In this document: piece by piece, positions 1 to 9,938 of the stretch
Layout of the letters: each line of letters opens with the position of its first letter
Numbering within the stretch: the first letter of the stretch is position 1
Assembly: GCA_034696485.1 (NCBI GenBank)
Contig: JAQIWT010000537.1
Span: 1-18,557, forward strand
Source of the DNA: Isohypsibius dastychi
Taxonomy: Eukaryota > Tardigrada > Eutardigrada > Parachela > Isohypsibiidae
DNA: 18,557 nt
Direction of reading: 5' to 3'
Position numbers and translations under genes: made by a program
The notes under the pieces: model-generated
Databases searched by the model: none
Seen by the model: the letters and a program-made list of their open reading frames with translations, nothing else
What the model was told of the DNA's origin: nothing

Positions 1-105
1 TTCTTCAATGTCGATTGCACACGTGATCAAGTATTGAGCTTTGAGAACTACTCCAACAGCCGACTCTACCAGGAAACTGCCAAACTCCTCGATGACCAAC
101 AATAA
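1..105 (+). CDS. Chitin-binding type-2 domain protein, 3' terminal piece (partial at left edge)
   Basis: This is the last 34 codons plus the TAA stop (103-105) of a gene whose earlier exons lie off the left edge. It is recognised because its translation is identical to residues 123-156 of the complete chitin-binding protein encoded on the opposite strand at 8479-9066. The nucleotides differ at only two of 105 positions, both synonymous (Tyr TAC/TAT and Thr ACT/ACC). It carries the sixth cysteine of the peritrophin-A/CBM14 domain (FFNVDC), then a hydrophilic tail ending LLDDQQ. Family knowledge suggests a secreted protein binding chitin in cuticle or gut lining. The sequence similarity stops within a few bases after the stop codon, so the duplicated coding part is far more alike than its 3' flank. 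Confidence 0.85.
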   Translation, partial: FFNVDCTRDQVLSFENYSNSRLYQETAKLLDDQQ

Positions 106-111
106 AATAAA
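101..111 (+). promoter_or_regulatory. Overlapping poly(A) signals at the stop codon
   Basis: Two AATAAA hexamers (101-106 and 106-111) overlap or abut the TAA stop of the chitin-binding gene. If used, they imply a 3' UTR of only about 15-30 bases. The inverted paralogue has the same arrangement at 8478-8483. Confidence 0.5.
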
Positions 112-1143
112 TGAATTTTAACACTCATTTGGTTGAGAAATCTTATTGCGAATGGGCATCAGAGCACAATGTACTGCCTTGAATCAAAATGCTCAGAAAA
201 AGAACTTGGTGATAAAAATGGAATGGGAATTAAGTATTCTTGATCGCTCGGTATATAAGCTATTAACAGTTACACACAGAACAAATTAATTCTGTTTTAT
301 TTGGAGTTAAAGATACTTCCTGAACAAATCCCAACTGGCGATTATGTGTTTTATCGCACAGATGAACGAAATTATGTCAGTGATATTTATTTCCATCTCT
401 GCTCAACAATATAGATACACCTCTAGACAGAAGGCGCATATACCTAGTGTAGGATATATTTATGATTTACGCTGCCCGCAAACCGATTTCGATTTGTAAA
501 ACAGGGACTTTGGATTGATGACATGAAAGACAATACCTACAAAACGTGAGAGCAAATCAGACGTCTCCATGCCGAAAAGAAACGACAACAGCCTCGTAGT
601 TCAACCTCTGAACCAACCACGGTCCCATGGTTGTGCGCGCATCTTGCGGACGAGGTGAACACAAGGGGGAATGTAGATCTAGCCTGAACAAACGTTGTAA
701 TCGAGATTGATCATTTGATACAGGTTCTCTAACTGGCCCTTCAAAAACAATTTCACAATCAGTTTTTCTCAAACCTGACATTCTAACCGGTAAGCGCAAG
801 GTGAGGGCATACAATAGAAAAAGCTTGTGTGACCAGTTGAATGCCACACCTGAAATCAACAGGTCTGGTTATTATTATACCAAATGCCCGGTTTGTTATG
901 CCACCGTTCTGGTTTGAAGAAATCTTTGCGCTCGCGGCCTCCTGCGTTCTATTCAGTTCCGTATAAAATCCTCCCTTTACCAACTGATTTTGTGTTCCAA
1001 GCACTCTGAGCAATCTACTTCCACCCCAACGCCCTTACCTTCCTATCGTAAGTAATGTCTTCCGCAGATATGATGGAGTCTGGTTCAGTTAAGCTCCTGT
1101 CTCGAGCGAAAGTGACCTGTCTTTCCGTAGACGAGTGATGCAC
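112..1143. other. Intergenic stretch without a recognised gene
   Basis: About 1 kb between the left-edge gene and the cysteine-rich peptide gene. A TATATAAG element at 252-259 could be a core promoter, but no credible reading frame or acceptor follows within a few hundred bases. Two open frames on the minus strand (about 557-859 and 783-1013) have no recognisable domain, no signal peptide and no supporting splice structure. I see no tRNA, snRNA or repeat. Confidence 0.5.
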
Positions 1144-1186
1144 GTGAGTTTACTACATTATATTGATATAACATTCTTATTTCTAG
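1144..1186 (+). other. Candidate 43-bp 5' UTR intron, or trans-splice acceptor, upstream of the cysteine-rich peptide
   Basis: GTGAGT at 1144-1149 and TTTCTAG ending at 1186 bound a 43-bp AT-rich segment ending 20 bases before the ATG at 1207. It could be a minimal cis intron in the 5' UTR. If no upstream exon exists, the AG could instead be a spliced-leader acceptor. The sequence alone cannot separate these. Confidence 0.45.
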
Positions 1187-1206
1187 TGAACTTCGTCATC
1201 GGAAAA

Positions 1207-1404
1207 ATGAACAAAATGCAGTTGATGATGGTTGTGCTGGTTGTGCTAGCCATTGCTTTCACTGCTGTCAACGCCATCGCATGCACTCAAAATGCAGAAT
1301 GCGCCAAGGTCTGTCCACAAGGAGTTACCAGTTCATGCTCCGGCTCCAAGTGCGTATACAACTTCATATTCTCCACCGGAGGCTCCACACCCAAGAACTG
1401 CTAG
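1207..1404 (+). CDS. Small secreted six-cysteine peptide
   Basis: A 65-residue single-exon product. Residues 1-23 form a clear signal peptide (MNKMQ, then a hydrophobic Leu/Val/Ala core, cleavage probable after VNA). The mature part of about 42 residues has six cysteines at 26, 32, 36, 44, 49 and 65, with spacing C-x5-C-x3-C-x7-C-x4-C-x15-C, enough for three disulfides. The ATG at 1207 is preferred over the in-frame ATG at 1135 because the longer version would read through the GTGAGT...CTAG segment and would bury the signal peptide. A poly(A) hexamer ATTAAA lies 97 bases after the stop. I do not recognise the family. Small disulfide-rich secreted peptides include antimicrobial, protease-inhibitor and signalling types, and nothing here decides among them. 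The role is unknown. Confidence 0.75.
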   Translation: MNKMQLMMVVLVVLAIAFTAVNAIACTQNAECAKVCPQGVTSSCSGSKCVYNFIFSTGGSTPKNC

Positions 1405-1501
1405 ACTAGACTCAAGACGATACATGGCTGTTCCCAGTAGCGCGTTGATGTCTGTTTAACCAGAATATGAATGCAACTGTAACATTGTAACACTGCGTGT
1501 T

Positions 1502-1507
1502 ATTAAA
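1502..1507 (+). promoter_or_regulatory. Poly(A) signal ATTAAA for the cysteine-rich peptide gene
   Basis: ATTAAA, the common variant hexamer, lies about 100 bases after the stop codon at 1404. A T-rich stretch (GGCGTTTTGTTCG) follows about 10 bases later, as expected downstream of a cleavage site. Confidence 0.5.
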
Positions 1508-1705
1508 GCAAATCAATGGCGTTTTGTTCGAGCAGAATGAAACTCATTACCAAAAGCCAAACTAGTTCTTGTTAACGATTTGCTCCCGCACGGCATGGTT
1601 CGGGTAGGTAGGAAAACCGACGACTAAAAACCAATGAAACCATGGAATCAACAAGTTAATGAACACTCAACTCTTAAGTAAAAAACGAGGAAATAAGAAA
1701 GATGA

Positions 1706-3940
1706 TCAAAGGAGTCCTTGACGTCTCAAGTCCTCATAAGTCTTACGACTAACAACATTCCCAGCTGTATCCTCAAACTCCTCCTCAACATCCGGCTTCC
1801 ACTTGTCGACATTCTTGACCTTCTTCAACTTCTCCCACAATTTGATCGCTTCTTCAATATGCGTAATATTCGCAAAATGTGCCGTATTCGGTATTCCCAG
1901 ACATCTCATTCCGTGAGCATGACGCCATTCACTAAAATGACGCTGGAATGCTTTCGGTCCTCTGTAGATTTGATTTCCACAGATTTCGCAGGGGTAGTTG
2001 ATGTTCAACCCATGGAGTTTATACAACCAATATGGAATGGGCTTTCCTGCAAAAACAAACCGGTTATCAATCAACAGAACCTGAAAATACAGTTTGAGAA
2101 GTGACCCTTACCATCCCAGCCAAGTGGAAGATTCTTGGGATTGTACAAAACTTCGTCCTCGTCATCATCATCATCTTCCTCATCCGGTGCCTCATCATCC
2201 TCTTCCTCACGCTCTTGACCACTTCGAGCTTGTTTCCGGGTGACATTCTCCAGAGTATCGTGACGTTGCTCAGATAATAATTCGCAGAAACGATAAATTC
2301 TGGCTTCGATAGCAGCGATGTCTTTGTGGTCATCGATTTTAACAGCATTTCCGGTTCGAAGGGCGGGATCGATTTCTGAAGGAAGTTTGCCTTTGATGCT
2401 CCATAACCGATTCGCGCGCTCTTCCAGAGTACCACCGCATTTCATTCCTGAAATGAATTATAAGAAAATCGAGTCAAAAAGATCCAGAAACAGGGCATGG
2501 TATGATATTTCAGAAGATCACGGAATTCACTGATACTTATTTTCGGAAAAAACTGAAATGCGTTTGATTCAAAGTAAATTTAGACGGGCTAATTCTCACT
2601 GTGAAATATCTGGCAAATCCCGACCGTTCGATTAAATTGAAATTATTAAAACAGTTACCCACTTTACGATATTTTTAAAATCTCATCTGACTAATTCAAA
2701 CGCAGAAGAAATCATCTTACTCACGTCAGCTATCGATAGTATGTGTTACAAATCGAAGTCCGGAGATTTTTTGAAACTCGCCGATTCGGTCATAACTCAA
2801 AAAAAAACAATTTTCGAAGCAAAATCTGCTACATACTTTCAAAATTATCTAATTTACACCGAAAAATTTAGTCCATTTTGCACGATTTCACCTTTTTCCT
2901 TCACGGAATCCACTTCAGCAAAATACACTTCTGAAAATCCGATTCCCTTCATTTTGAATAAACAGATATTTTATCAGATCAAAACACTATAATTATTTGC
3001 TCTGGAAAGGTTCTCCAGTTGTGTAGTTCAAATAATTCGCGTAAAACTCACCTAGTCTTGTTAATTCAGTTTTCAGCCGTTCCAATCCAAGCTGCATCAA
3101 TTCATCCACTGATCCAATATTCCTCAAATCAATTCCCCCATACGATCCCTGCGCAGAATGAAGTCCTTTCGGCCAACCTGGAAATTGTCCTTTGGAGAAT
3201 TTAGCCTCAAAATCCGCCATCGCTGTATCCACTTCCGCTTTGGTATCAATCAGCGGTTTACTGCGTTTCAAAAAATCAACCAGATAATCTCGCAGAGATT
3301 CGATGTAACTTCTGTAGGCCGCGGAACTTTTTGTCTCTTTGGGAATTTCGAAGAGCTGGTCGAACGTCTGTCATAAAAAAAGTCGTTTTTTAAAAATGCA
3401 CTTGACTGAATAAAATGCGAAATTTTCGAGTTTCTCGATTTCCTATTAACTCACCTTGAGAAACGTGAAGTAGTCAACTTTCTTGATCCCCCTCAAGTTG
3501 ACATATTTCTCATAAAGAGAATGGAGATCCAAATAGCGTCCTTGCCCTTCTTCATCGGTGAACGTCGCCAGAAGTTCTTCATCATTCCTCTCCCCCATCT
3601 TGGTATAAACCGCCACTTGCACGGACAACGGCACACTAACTTCATCTGGATGTTTACGATAGAATTCCCGCAAAACTCGAAGTCGATTGTAGAATTCGTT
3701 GAATGGGGAATTAGAAATGGCGGAGATATCCTGACGACGCATTCCATCGCGATCTTCATACAAATCCGCTAGTTTGGAGGAGATTTCAGTGTAGCGATTC
3801 AACATGATCTTAATTCGATGGTCTGAGTTGAGCTGCTCGCGATGAGTCGACTTTTTCTTGATCATTTCTTGGGCAATAACTTCTTGGAGACGTTCGCGCT
3901 CCTCGTGCAAAACTCGGTGCATCTCCAACACTCCCTCCAT
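1706..3940 (-). CDS. SF3A3: Splicing factor 3A subunit 3 (SF3a60)
   Basis: Four exons on the minus strand: 3940-3455, 3367-3052, 2447-2112 and 2046-1706, giving 492 aa (human about 501). The product is part of the SF3a complex of the U2 snRNP and acts in nuclear pre-spliceosome assembly. The N-terminal helical region starts MEGVLEMHRVLHEE, aligning with the family start, and contains NSDHRIK and FTDEEGQGRYLDL. A SAP-like segment (about 250-288) spans the exon 2/3 junction. An acidic low-complexity stretch (about 347-366) precedes YNPKNLPLGWDG. The matrin-type C2H2 zinc finger uses C399, C402, H416 and H422 or H424, within KAFQRHFSEWRHAHGM. The end, TYEDLRRQGLL, is the conserved family C-terminus. 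Introns are 87, 604 and 65 bp; I see nothing structured in the 604-bp one (2448-3051). A strong acceptor (TTTCCTACTCCAG) ends one base before the ATG. The gene is divergent with CCT2. Confidence 0.96.
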
Positions 3941-4306
3941 TCTGGAGTAGGAAAAAGGTATCACACACTATCAAATAATCAAATTCCAGTTTTTGGGACC
4001 ACGGAGTCGGAAATGAATTCGAGATTAAGAAGGCTTCTTGCCGAAATCTCAAAAACAATTTCGTTGAAATTGGAACTGAGTGAACACGGAAAACAAAGTT
4101 ACCCATCTGAACCAAGCCTACGCCTACTGCAGTCACCTAAAATGCAGATTACTCCACCGCGGTGACGTTCTTTCCGCCTACTAGATTTTCGCCAGGATCG
4201 ACGCTTCAACATTCCAGACGGGGCTTACGCAGTGCATCTTCCAGCGAACTTTTTGAGCTCCTCGTTTATTGACGTTTTGTTTGAATCTCCCTTCCCATTT
4301 ATCAAC
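3941..4306. promoter_or_regulatory. Divergent SF3A3/CCT2 intergenic region, probable bidirectional promoter
   Basis: Only 366 bp separate the SF3A3 start (minus strand, 3940) from the CCT2 start (plus strand, 4307). Both are broadly expressed housekeeping genes, so a shared bidirectional promoter is the simplest reading. There is no clear TATA box. Two TGACGT (CRE-like) hexamers lie at 4163-4168 and 4270-4275. A splice acceptor for SF3A3 lies at 3942-3943 on the minus strand, so part of this region may be a 5' UTR exon or intron, or a trans-splice acceptor zone. Confidence 0.6.
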
Positions 4307-7300
4307 ATGGTTTGTGGATCTCGAATTGTCTGAATGTATAATTTGTGTTCACCTGGTCTTACTTCTCAGGTCAGCCTGAATCCCGTTCAGATTTTAGCTC
4401 ACGATGCAGAGCAGGACAAGGCCGAAAATGCTCGTCTTTCTTCCTTCGTTGGAGCTATCGCCATCGGTGATCTCGTCAAAAGTACTTTGGGACCTAAAGG
4501 AATGGTAAGTTGCTTCAGTTCCAGTTGTCATCAGTTCTTGCTCTCTGGAATCAAGTTGCAATGTTATTGCTGCGCTTGTCGTGTGTTCCCTGTAGCCAAC
4601 CATTTCGAAAGCGAATAATGTACAGGGATGTGGCTAGATCCGCTTTGTAAAAATTGAAAGTGCTGTTTCTGATTCTCTCTTGTCATATTTTCAGGACAAA
4701 ATTCTGGTCTTTGGGAGTCGAAAAGAAATTCAGGTGACGAATGATGGGGCGACGATTCTGAAAAACATTGGGATCGACAACGCTGCTGCGAAAGTTCTCG
4801 TTGGTGAGTCGATATCCTGGAATGTTTGCTCTGATCGTATTTCAAGTCTTGTTTTGTATTTGCAGATATCTCTCAGGTCCAAGATTCTGAAGTTGGAGAT
4901 GGAACGACGTCGGTGACGGTTCTTGCGGCTGAATTATTAAAGGTATGTTGATGGATGGATGCGAAAGTTATCTGGCATATCTTTAGACTTCCGGTTTGGA
5001 ATTATAGGAAGCGGAAATCATGATTGGACAAAAGATTCATCCTCAGACCATCATTGCTGGATGGCGAAGAGCTGTGAATGTGGCTAAGGATGCACTGACC
5101 GCATCGGCTTTGAATCACAAGTTGGTCAATCTTTTCCGTTGAGATTTTCTGTTCGAAGTTTGATTCACGAAGATTTCCATTTTCATTTCAATCTCGTTCT
5201 AGTTTCCTAGATGACGTTATCTTGTTTCAGGAGTGACGACGTTCGTTTCCGGGAAGATCTGCTAAATATTGCCCGAACAACGTTGAGTTCCAAGATTCTA
5301 AGTCAGTATAAGGATTTCTTCTCGAAAATGGCGGTGGATGCCGTTATGCGTTTGCGGGAGAGCGGAAATCTCGAACATATTCAGATCATCAAGAAAACCG
5401 GCGGTCAACTCAGTGATTCATTTTTGGATGAAGGTAAAGGAAAAATGTCAGATTACGGAACCGGAAGTTGTATGGTAATCAAGTTTCTCGTCTTTGTAGG
5501 ATATCTTCTCCAGAAGCATCCCGGTGTTAATCAACCGAAACGCGTTGAGAATGCTAAAGTATTGATCGCCAATACCCCGATGGACACGGATAAGATCAAG
5601 GTATCGCCATTAAACCGGAAGTGATGTTTTTTGGAGAAATGCAGAATAATACAGTTGTCCATTTTTTCCCCAGATTTTTGGCTCGCGTATCCGAGTTGAT
5701 TCGACAGCCAAAGTTGCTGAATTGGAATTGGCTGAGAAAATCAAGATGAAGGAGAAAGTTGATAAGATCATGAAGCATGGAGTCAACGTCTTCATTAATC
5801 GGTAAGAATTAGTCGGTTTCGGCAGATTTATTTGATTTTGGTAATTCCTCTTTTGAGTCGACTTAACTAATTTAAGCGGACTGTTTTTTTGAGTTATGGT
5901 AACTACAGAGCTTGAATTGCAGCACCAGACGTAGTTTTCTCTGAACTCCATTGCAATTCAGAATATCCCCTGACTTCCGGTTGAAGGTTTTCATTTTCGA
6001 AATTGATTTTGAATTGCGTTGAGACTCTTCGTTCGTGGATGTCTGACTGCGTTCTGTTCTCAGGCAGCTGATTTATAATTATCCCGAACAATTGTTTGCG
6101 GATGCTGGAATAATGGCCATTGAGCACGCTGATTTTGATGGGATTGAACGGTTGGCGTTCGTATTGGGAGGTGAAATTGTGTCGACTTTTGATCATCCGG
6201 AGAAAGTTAGATTGGGATCCTGCAAGCTGATTGAGGAAGTTCTTGTTGGGGATGAACGCATGTTGAAGTTTTCCGGTTGGTGATTTCGTCAGATAATTTT
6301 TGTTCGTTATCAGAATGTTTTATGATTGAATTTAAACTTTTGTCTTAACTTCGCGTAATTACGTATTTAAACACTCATGACATTATTATGCGATTTTTTT
6401 TGTGTTCATTAATATAGTTAAGACGCTTTTGTCTGTTTCACTTCAAGCTTTTTCTATCCCTTGAAATCAGCCTCTTTAATTCTGGTTCAGATTTCGTTTT
6501 GAAGATTTGGAAAATGGGACCTTTGTACACTTACTTCTAAGCTGGGATTTATTGTCAGTTTTCGGTATATGGAAGAAACTTGACTGCTTTTTTTGTTTAA
6601 GTCGAATATTTTCGAATTAGGTAGATAGAAAGATGAGATTGATTTTTGATTCTGGTTTTGGGTTATTTTGCTTACTGTATTTTTTGTTGTGTTATAGGAG
6701 TTGCGGTTGGGGAAGCCTGTACCATTGTTCTTCGTGGTGCAACACAACAGATTGTCGATGAAGCTGATCGCTCCCTTCATGACGCACTTTGTGTTCTTCA
6801 ACAAACCGTCCTTGATTCCCGTGTCATCTTTGGAGGCGGAAGTGGTGAGATGTTGATGGCACAGGCTGTTTCAGAATTGGCTGCTAAAACGCCCGGAAAG
6901 GAATCCATTGCCATGGAATCGTTTGCCCGAGCTCTTCGAAAGGTACGAAATTTCTGCTGTGTTTATAGTTATCGTAGTTTGGCATCAGCTAGCTGTTTGA
7001 TATGCTCTGAAAACGAGTGAAAAGCCCTGATAATATTTTCATAATGTTTAAAAAAATCTGCGCTCAGCGGAAGTCATTCTCACTTTTGCGATTGAATGAT
7101 GCATTTACGGTCGATTGTTCGAATGATATTTGCGGTTTCAGAGTGTTTAAAATATTTAATTGACGGTGTTTTTGAGTCGTGAGAATATTTCGTCTTGTTT
7201 GGAACGAGCATCTGCGAGCCGGAAGTTGCCTTGTTTTTTCGAGCGTTTTTTTTGAAAATGGAATATTAGGGGAAGTGAATATGAATCGTTTTTTTTGACG

Positions 7301-7913
7301 AAATAGTTGTGGATGTATAAAGAGTAGAATGATGGAGAATACGGGCGGAAATAGATCTAGACGTCGTCGAAAAAATTCTGAGAAAACCTGCTGGTTTTTA
7401 GGTATTTTTTTTGGAGGTTGTTTGGGTCGTTCTTTGATTGATCCGTAAATTATCAGACGAAATATCGCGGATTTGAATTTTCAACGTACATGAATTCGGG
7501 AAGGGAGAATTCTATCGGAAGGAATTTTAGACGAGCGAAACACTTGATAATCGGCTTTTTCCCTTGTAGCTGCCAACATATGTTGCCGATAACGGAGGCT
7601 ACGATTCGGCCGAGTTAATCTCTCAACTTCGTGCAGCTCATGCCGAACGCCAGACTGCAATGGGATTGAGTAAGTCAACCAGTTTTTCAAGTGATAATGT
7701 TATTTCCTTTCTTTACTGGGTGTTTTTGTTATTTTAGATATGATGAATGGTACCGTGGAAGATATGAACAAGTTGGGAGTGTTGGAGCCATTTCGTGTCA
7801 AGATGCAGATGGTTGTGAGTGCATCAGAAGCAGCTGAGATGATCCTACGTGTTGATGATATCATCAAAGCGCCACCTCGAAAACGAACAGCTGATAAACA
7901 TCGCCATCATTAG
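4307..7913 (+). CDS. CCT2: T-complex protein 1 subunit beta (CCT-beta)
   Basis: Twelve exons: 4307-4309, 4370-4504, 4695-4803, 4866-4942, 5008-5120, 5231-5433, 5500-5600, 5674-5801, 6064-6275, 6698-6942, 7570-7669 and 7738-7913. They join in frame to 533 aa (human 535). The product is one of eight paralogous ATPase subunits of the cytosolic TRiC/CCT ring, which folds actin, tubulin and other proteins. Equatorial-domain ATP motifs are intact: GPKGM (42-46), [10 protein letters not shown] (60-69) and GDGTTSVTV (93-101). The apical/intermediate part reads [22 protein letters not shown] and ASTFDHPE-like sequence. SLHDALCV carries the Asp (about 389) that matches the catalytic Asp of group II chaperonins, and GGGSGEML starts at 406. 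The tail ends [12 protein letters not shown]. Exon 1 is only the ATG. Donors of exons 5 and 9 are the weak GTTGGT. Five introns (4, 6, 7, 8 and 10) contain ACTTCCGG or its complement. Confidence 0.97.
4987..7226. repeat. Cluster of CCGGAAGT/ACTTCCGG octamers in CCT2 introns
   Basis: The octamer occurs at 4987-4994, 5461-5468, 5615-5622, 5973-5980 and 7219-7226, each in a different CCT2 intron and in both orientations. The first four extend to the 9-mer ACCGGAAGT or its complement. Further copies occur in SEL1L introns (12614, 12632, 12993, 14937) and exons (11102, 13616, 13735, 15684). None was found in 1-4980, 7230-11100 or 15700-18557. The sequence equals the ETS-family binding core, but function is not shown. 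Confidence 0.7.
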
Positions 7914-8477
7914 TTGTTCCTTCTTTTATATTCTCTTTTTTCGACTAGCGGATGATTTCATGTGGAGCGGTACTTTTATAAGTGTTTGTCGAACGGATGG
8001 TGTTCGCCTTCTAACCAAATTTGGAAGTAGTGATGGAAGCGCTTTTTACTAACTCCAGTGTAGTTCTCTACTGTCGCGCTGATGATTAAAAATTAAGATC
8101 GAGGTGATCTGTTCGAAGAAGTGAAGTGATCAGTAGTGCATTAGTCTGAAACTGTCTGACAGATTAGAGAGGAAGAGAATACAAGTACAACTAGACTGTC
8201 TTTCAGGGTGAGGAACCTGGCAGTGACATGACAGTGAATTGGTTGGAACGTGTTTAAGAGCTGCATGCATTCAAATACAAAAGGTCACAGTGAGGATATC
8301 GTTTTGTTTTTTTGCGTTTGTATTCAATGGACGAGCGAGATCGATTTACCGTAGCTTTTCATCTTTATTACTATCAAGCGCACCTTCTGAGGACTCTGAC
8401 TTCAGTCTGGCAGTTGTCTGTGTTTAATAACTGCTCAGCTAACAGTACGTTCTCTTTAAATCGAATATCCTAGGTTA
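7914..8477. other. CCT2 3' UTR and tail-to-tail intergenic region
   Basis: CCT2 (+) and the chitin-binding gene (-) converge here. An ATTAAA near 8085 could serve CCT2, giving a 3' UTR of about 190 bases. The rest shows no recognisable gene, RNA or repeat. Confidence 0.5.
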
Positions 8478-8483
8478 TTTATT
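8478..8483 (-). promoter_or_regulatory. Poly(A) signal overlapping the chitin-binding gene stop
   Basis: AATAAA on the minus strand (TTTATT at 8478-8483) overlaps the TAA stop at 8479-8481. This repeats the arrangement at 101-111 in the paralogue and implies a very short 3' UTR. Confidence 0.45.
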
Positions 8484-9066
8484 GTTGGTCATCGAGGAGT
8501 TTGGCGGTTTCCTGATAGAGTCGGCTGTTGGAGTAGTTCTCAAAGCTCAATACTTGATCACGTGTGCAATCGACATTGAAGAACCAATCACAGACCAAAG
8601 TGATTTGATTGAAGACCTACAAAAAGCAAAACTAGAAGGATGTTCTAAAAGGTCAGAAGTTGTTGGACTTACAGAGAGTGATGGGCAGACATAAGATGTC
8701 AATTGTCCATTAACATCACAACGATGGAAGACTTGGCATCTGCTCTCCTTGCTAAAGTCAGCATAGAATCCAGCTTGAGCCTTCTTTGAGCAATCAAAGG
8801 CATCCAATGAATCAGGGACTACTTTATTATCTGGATAATCGCGTCCGGCAACAGCGTTGGCAATCAAATCTTGTTGTTGCTCAGTTGTAATATCTTTTCC
8901 TCCTCGAAGAATTCGAAGTGCGCTCCACACTTTAGGATTCTGTTCTCCACCATAGACCTGTTGAATCAAACAACAATTGTTGAAGCTGAGAGGTCAAGCG
9001 ACAAAGTTTGAATCTTACAGCTGCGCTTGCGACGGCGATGAGGGAGAGGAGGATGAAGGACTGCAT
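8479..9066 (-). CDS. Secreted chitin-binding type-2 (peritrophin-A/CBM14) domain protein
   Basis: Three phase-0 exons on the minus strand: 9066-9019, 8957-8673 and 8616-8479, giving 156 aa. Exon 1 encodes just the signal peptide (MQSFILLSLIAVASAA). Residues 17-70 are a hydrophilic linker (VYGGEQNPKVW...). The CBM14 domain follows with cysteines at 72, 90, 96, 107, 120 and 128. Its core is FYADFSKESRCQVFHRC, then VFNQITLVCDWFFNVDC, the classical peritrophin-A signature. The family binds chitin in cuticle, peritrophic matrix or similar extracellular material. A single domain and about 156 residues fit the small secreted class common in arthropods and tardigrades. Introns are 56 and 61 bp. Upstream on the same strand are a TATAAAA at 9146-9152 and a strong pyrimidine-CAG acceptor 22 bases before the ATG. 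The paralogue lies at 1-105 on the opposite strand. The exact substrate and tissue are unknown. Confidence 0.92.
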
Positions 9067-9145
9067 TGTTGCTGGATGATTTGTTGGACTGAGAAGGAAT
9101 AGAAAAGTGAAGAACTTGATATCTATTATCGATTTAAACACATGG

Positions 9146-9152
9146 TTTTATA
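9146..9152 (-). promoter_or_regulatory. TATA box of the chitin-binding gene
   Basis: TATAAAA on the minus strand, 79 bases upstream of the ATG. Transcription would start about 30 bases downstream, leaving a 5' leader that contains the CAG acceptor at 9089-9091. Confidence 0.55.
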
Positions 9153-9507
9153 CATGAAACTCGAAACGCCGGTAATATTGCCAGAAGGCCTTTTTGATAC
9201 CTGAGTTTTATTAATGGCCGTCAATTCCGTTACATAATCTCGAAATACGCTTGATTCGACTAGACTTAATTACCCAAGACCTTGAATTTCAACAATGCGC
9301 TGCACCTTCATGTCAAAATCAAGTTCCAATTCTGCCATCATAACTGACTTCGATGAATTAATAAATCATAGCTCTATTGTTCTGTTTTCCAAGTCGCTTC
9401 TCAATTCCCTCGAAGAACACGTTCTTGATAGGTCTGGACACTTGGAATTTGACTTGGCCTTCCAGCTTAATTAAATCGGTTACTCATAAACCACATTCCT
9501 TTTGTTT
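9153..9507. other. Intergenic, nothing recognised
   Basis: Upstream flank of the chitin-binding gene up to the target-site duplication of the mobile element. No reading frame, RNA gene or repeat was seen. Confidence 0.5.
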
Positions 9508-9513
9508 TTCGCG
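9508..9513. repeat. Target-site duplication TTCGCG, left copy
   Basis: Six bases TTCGCG immediately precede the left terminal inverted repeat; the same six bases follow the right one at 10855-10860. The duplication is exact, and it fits only if the element ends are TGTAGCC and GGCTACA. Confidence 0.75.
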
Positions 9514-9633
9514 TGTAGCCGGCAAGATAGTTGCGCGTAACTAGCAACTAACTTGCCGGGCATCTCGGCAAGATAGTTGCGTCGGCAAGTTAGTTGCGCG
9601 TGTTTCGGCAAGATAGTTGCGCACTGCGGAATC
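9514..9633 (+). repeat. Left terminal inverted repeat
   Basis: 120 bp, inverted relative to 10735-10854, with about six mismatches, four of them in the inner 20 bases. It contains CGGCAAGATAGTTGC at 9520, 9566 and 9606, the GTTAG variant at 9583, and the opposite orientation GCAACTAACTTGCCG at 9544. Confidence 0.88.
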
Positions 9634-9938
9634 GAGTTTTAACTGAAACCACGGAGCTTAAACAACTCTGGAGTACACAATTGATTCTAATTTTGCTCGC
9701 TGGTGTTTTGTGTGCGTTACAATAATAGCAACTTTAGTTCGGTACATGTGAAAATATATTCAATACATCAAAAAATGAAAAGTTAATGCCATTACGAATA
9801 GTAAAATACTTATCTGACAATAACCGTTACTTGACAGGTTACACCAAGCAAAAGCAAATAAAGATTTTGGAGAATGGTTGCTATTAAAAAATTTACAGGA
9901 TTGGCCGACGGAGCTTGAAATTACTCGGTCAGGAACAT

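Noticed and set aside
557-1013. Two overlapping minus-strand open frames
   Set aside because: No recognisable motif, no signal peptide, no clear splice sites or promoter; lengths are within chance expectation.
1135-1206. Upstream in-frame start for the cysteine-rich peptide
   Set aside because: It would translate through a GTGAGT...CTAG intron-like segment and place the signal peptide internally.
2741-2992. Open frame inside SF3A3 intron 2
   Set aside because: Low-complexity, AT-driven frame in a well-supported intron, without motifs.
3941-3964. N-terminal extension of SF3A3 (MIPFSYSR)
   Set aside because: It reads across a strong splice acceptor, and the family N-terminus aligns with the ATG at 3940.
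7326-7382. Possible C/D-box snoRNA in CCT2 intron 10
   Set aside because: AATGATGG and a later CTGA resemble boxes C and D, but box C is imperfect and no terminal stem forms around them.
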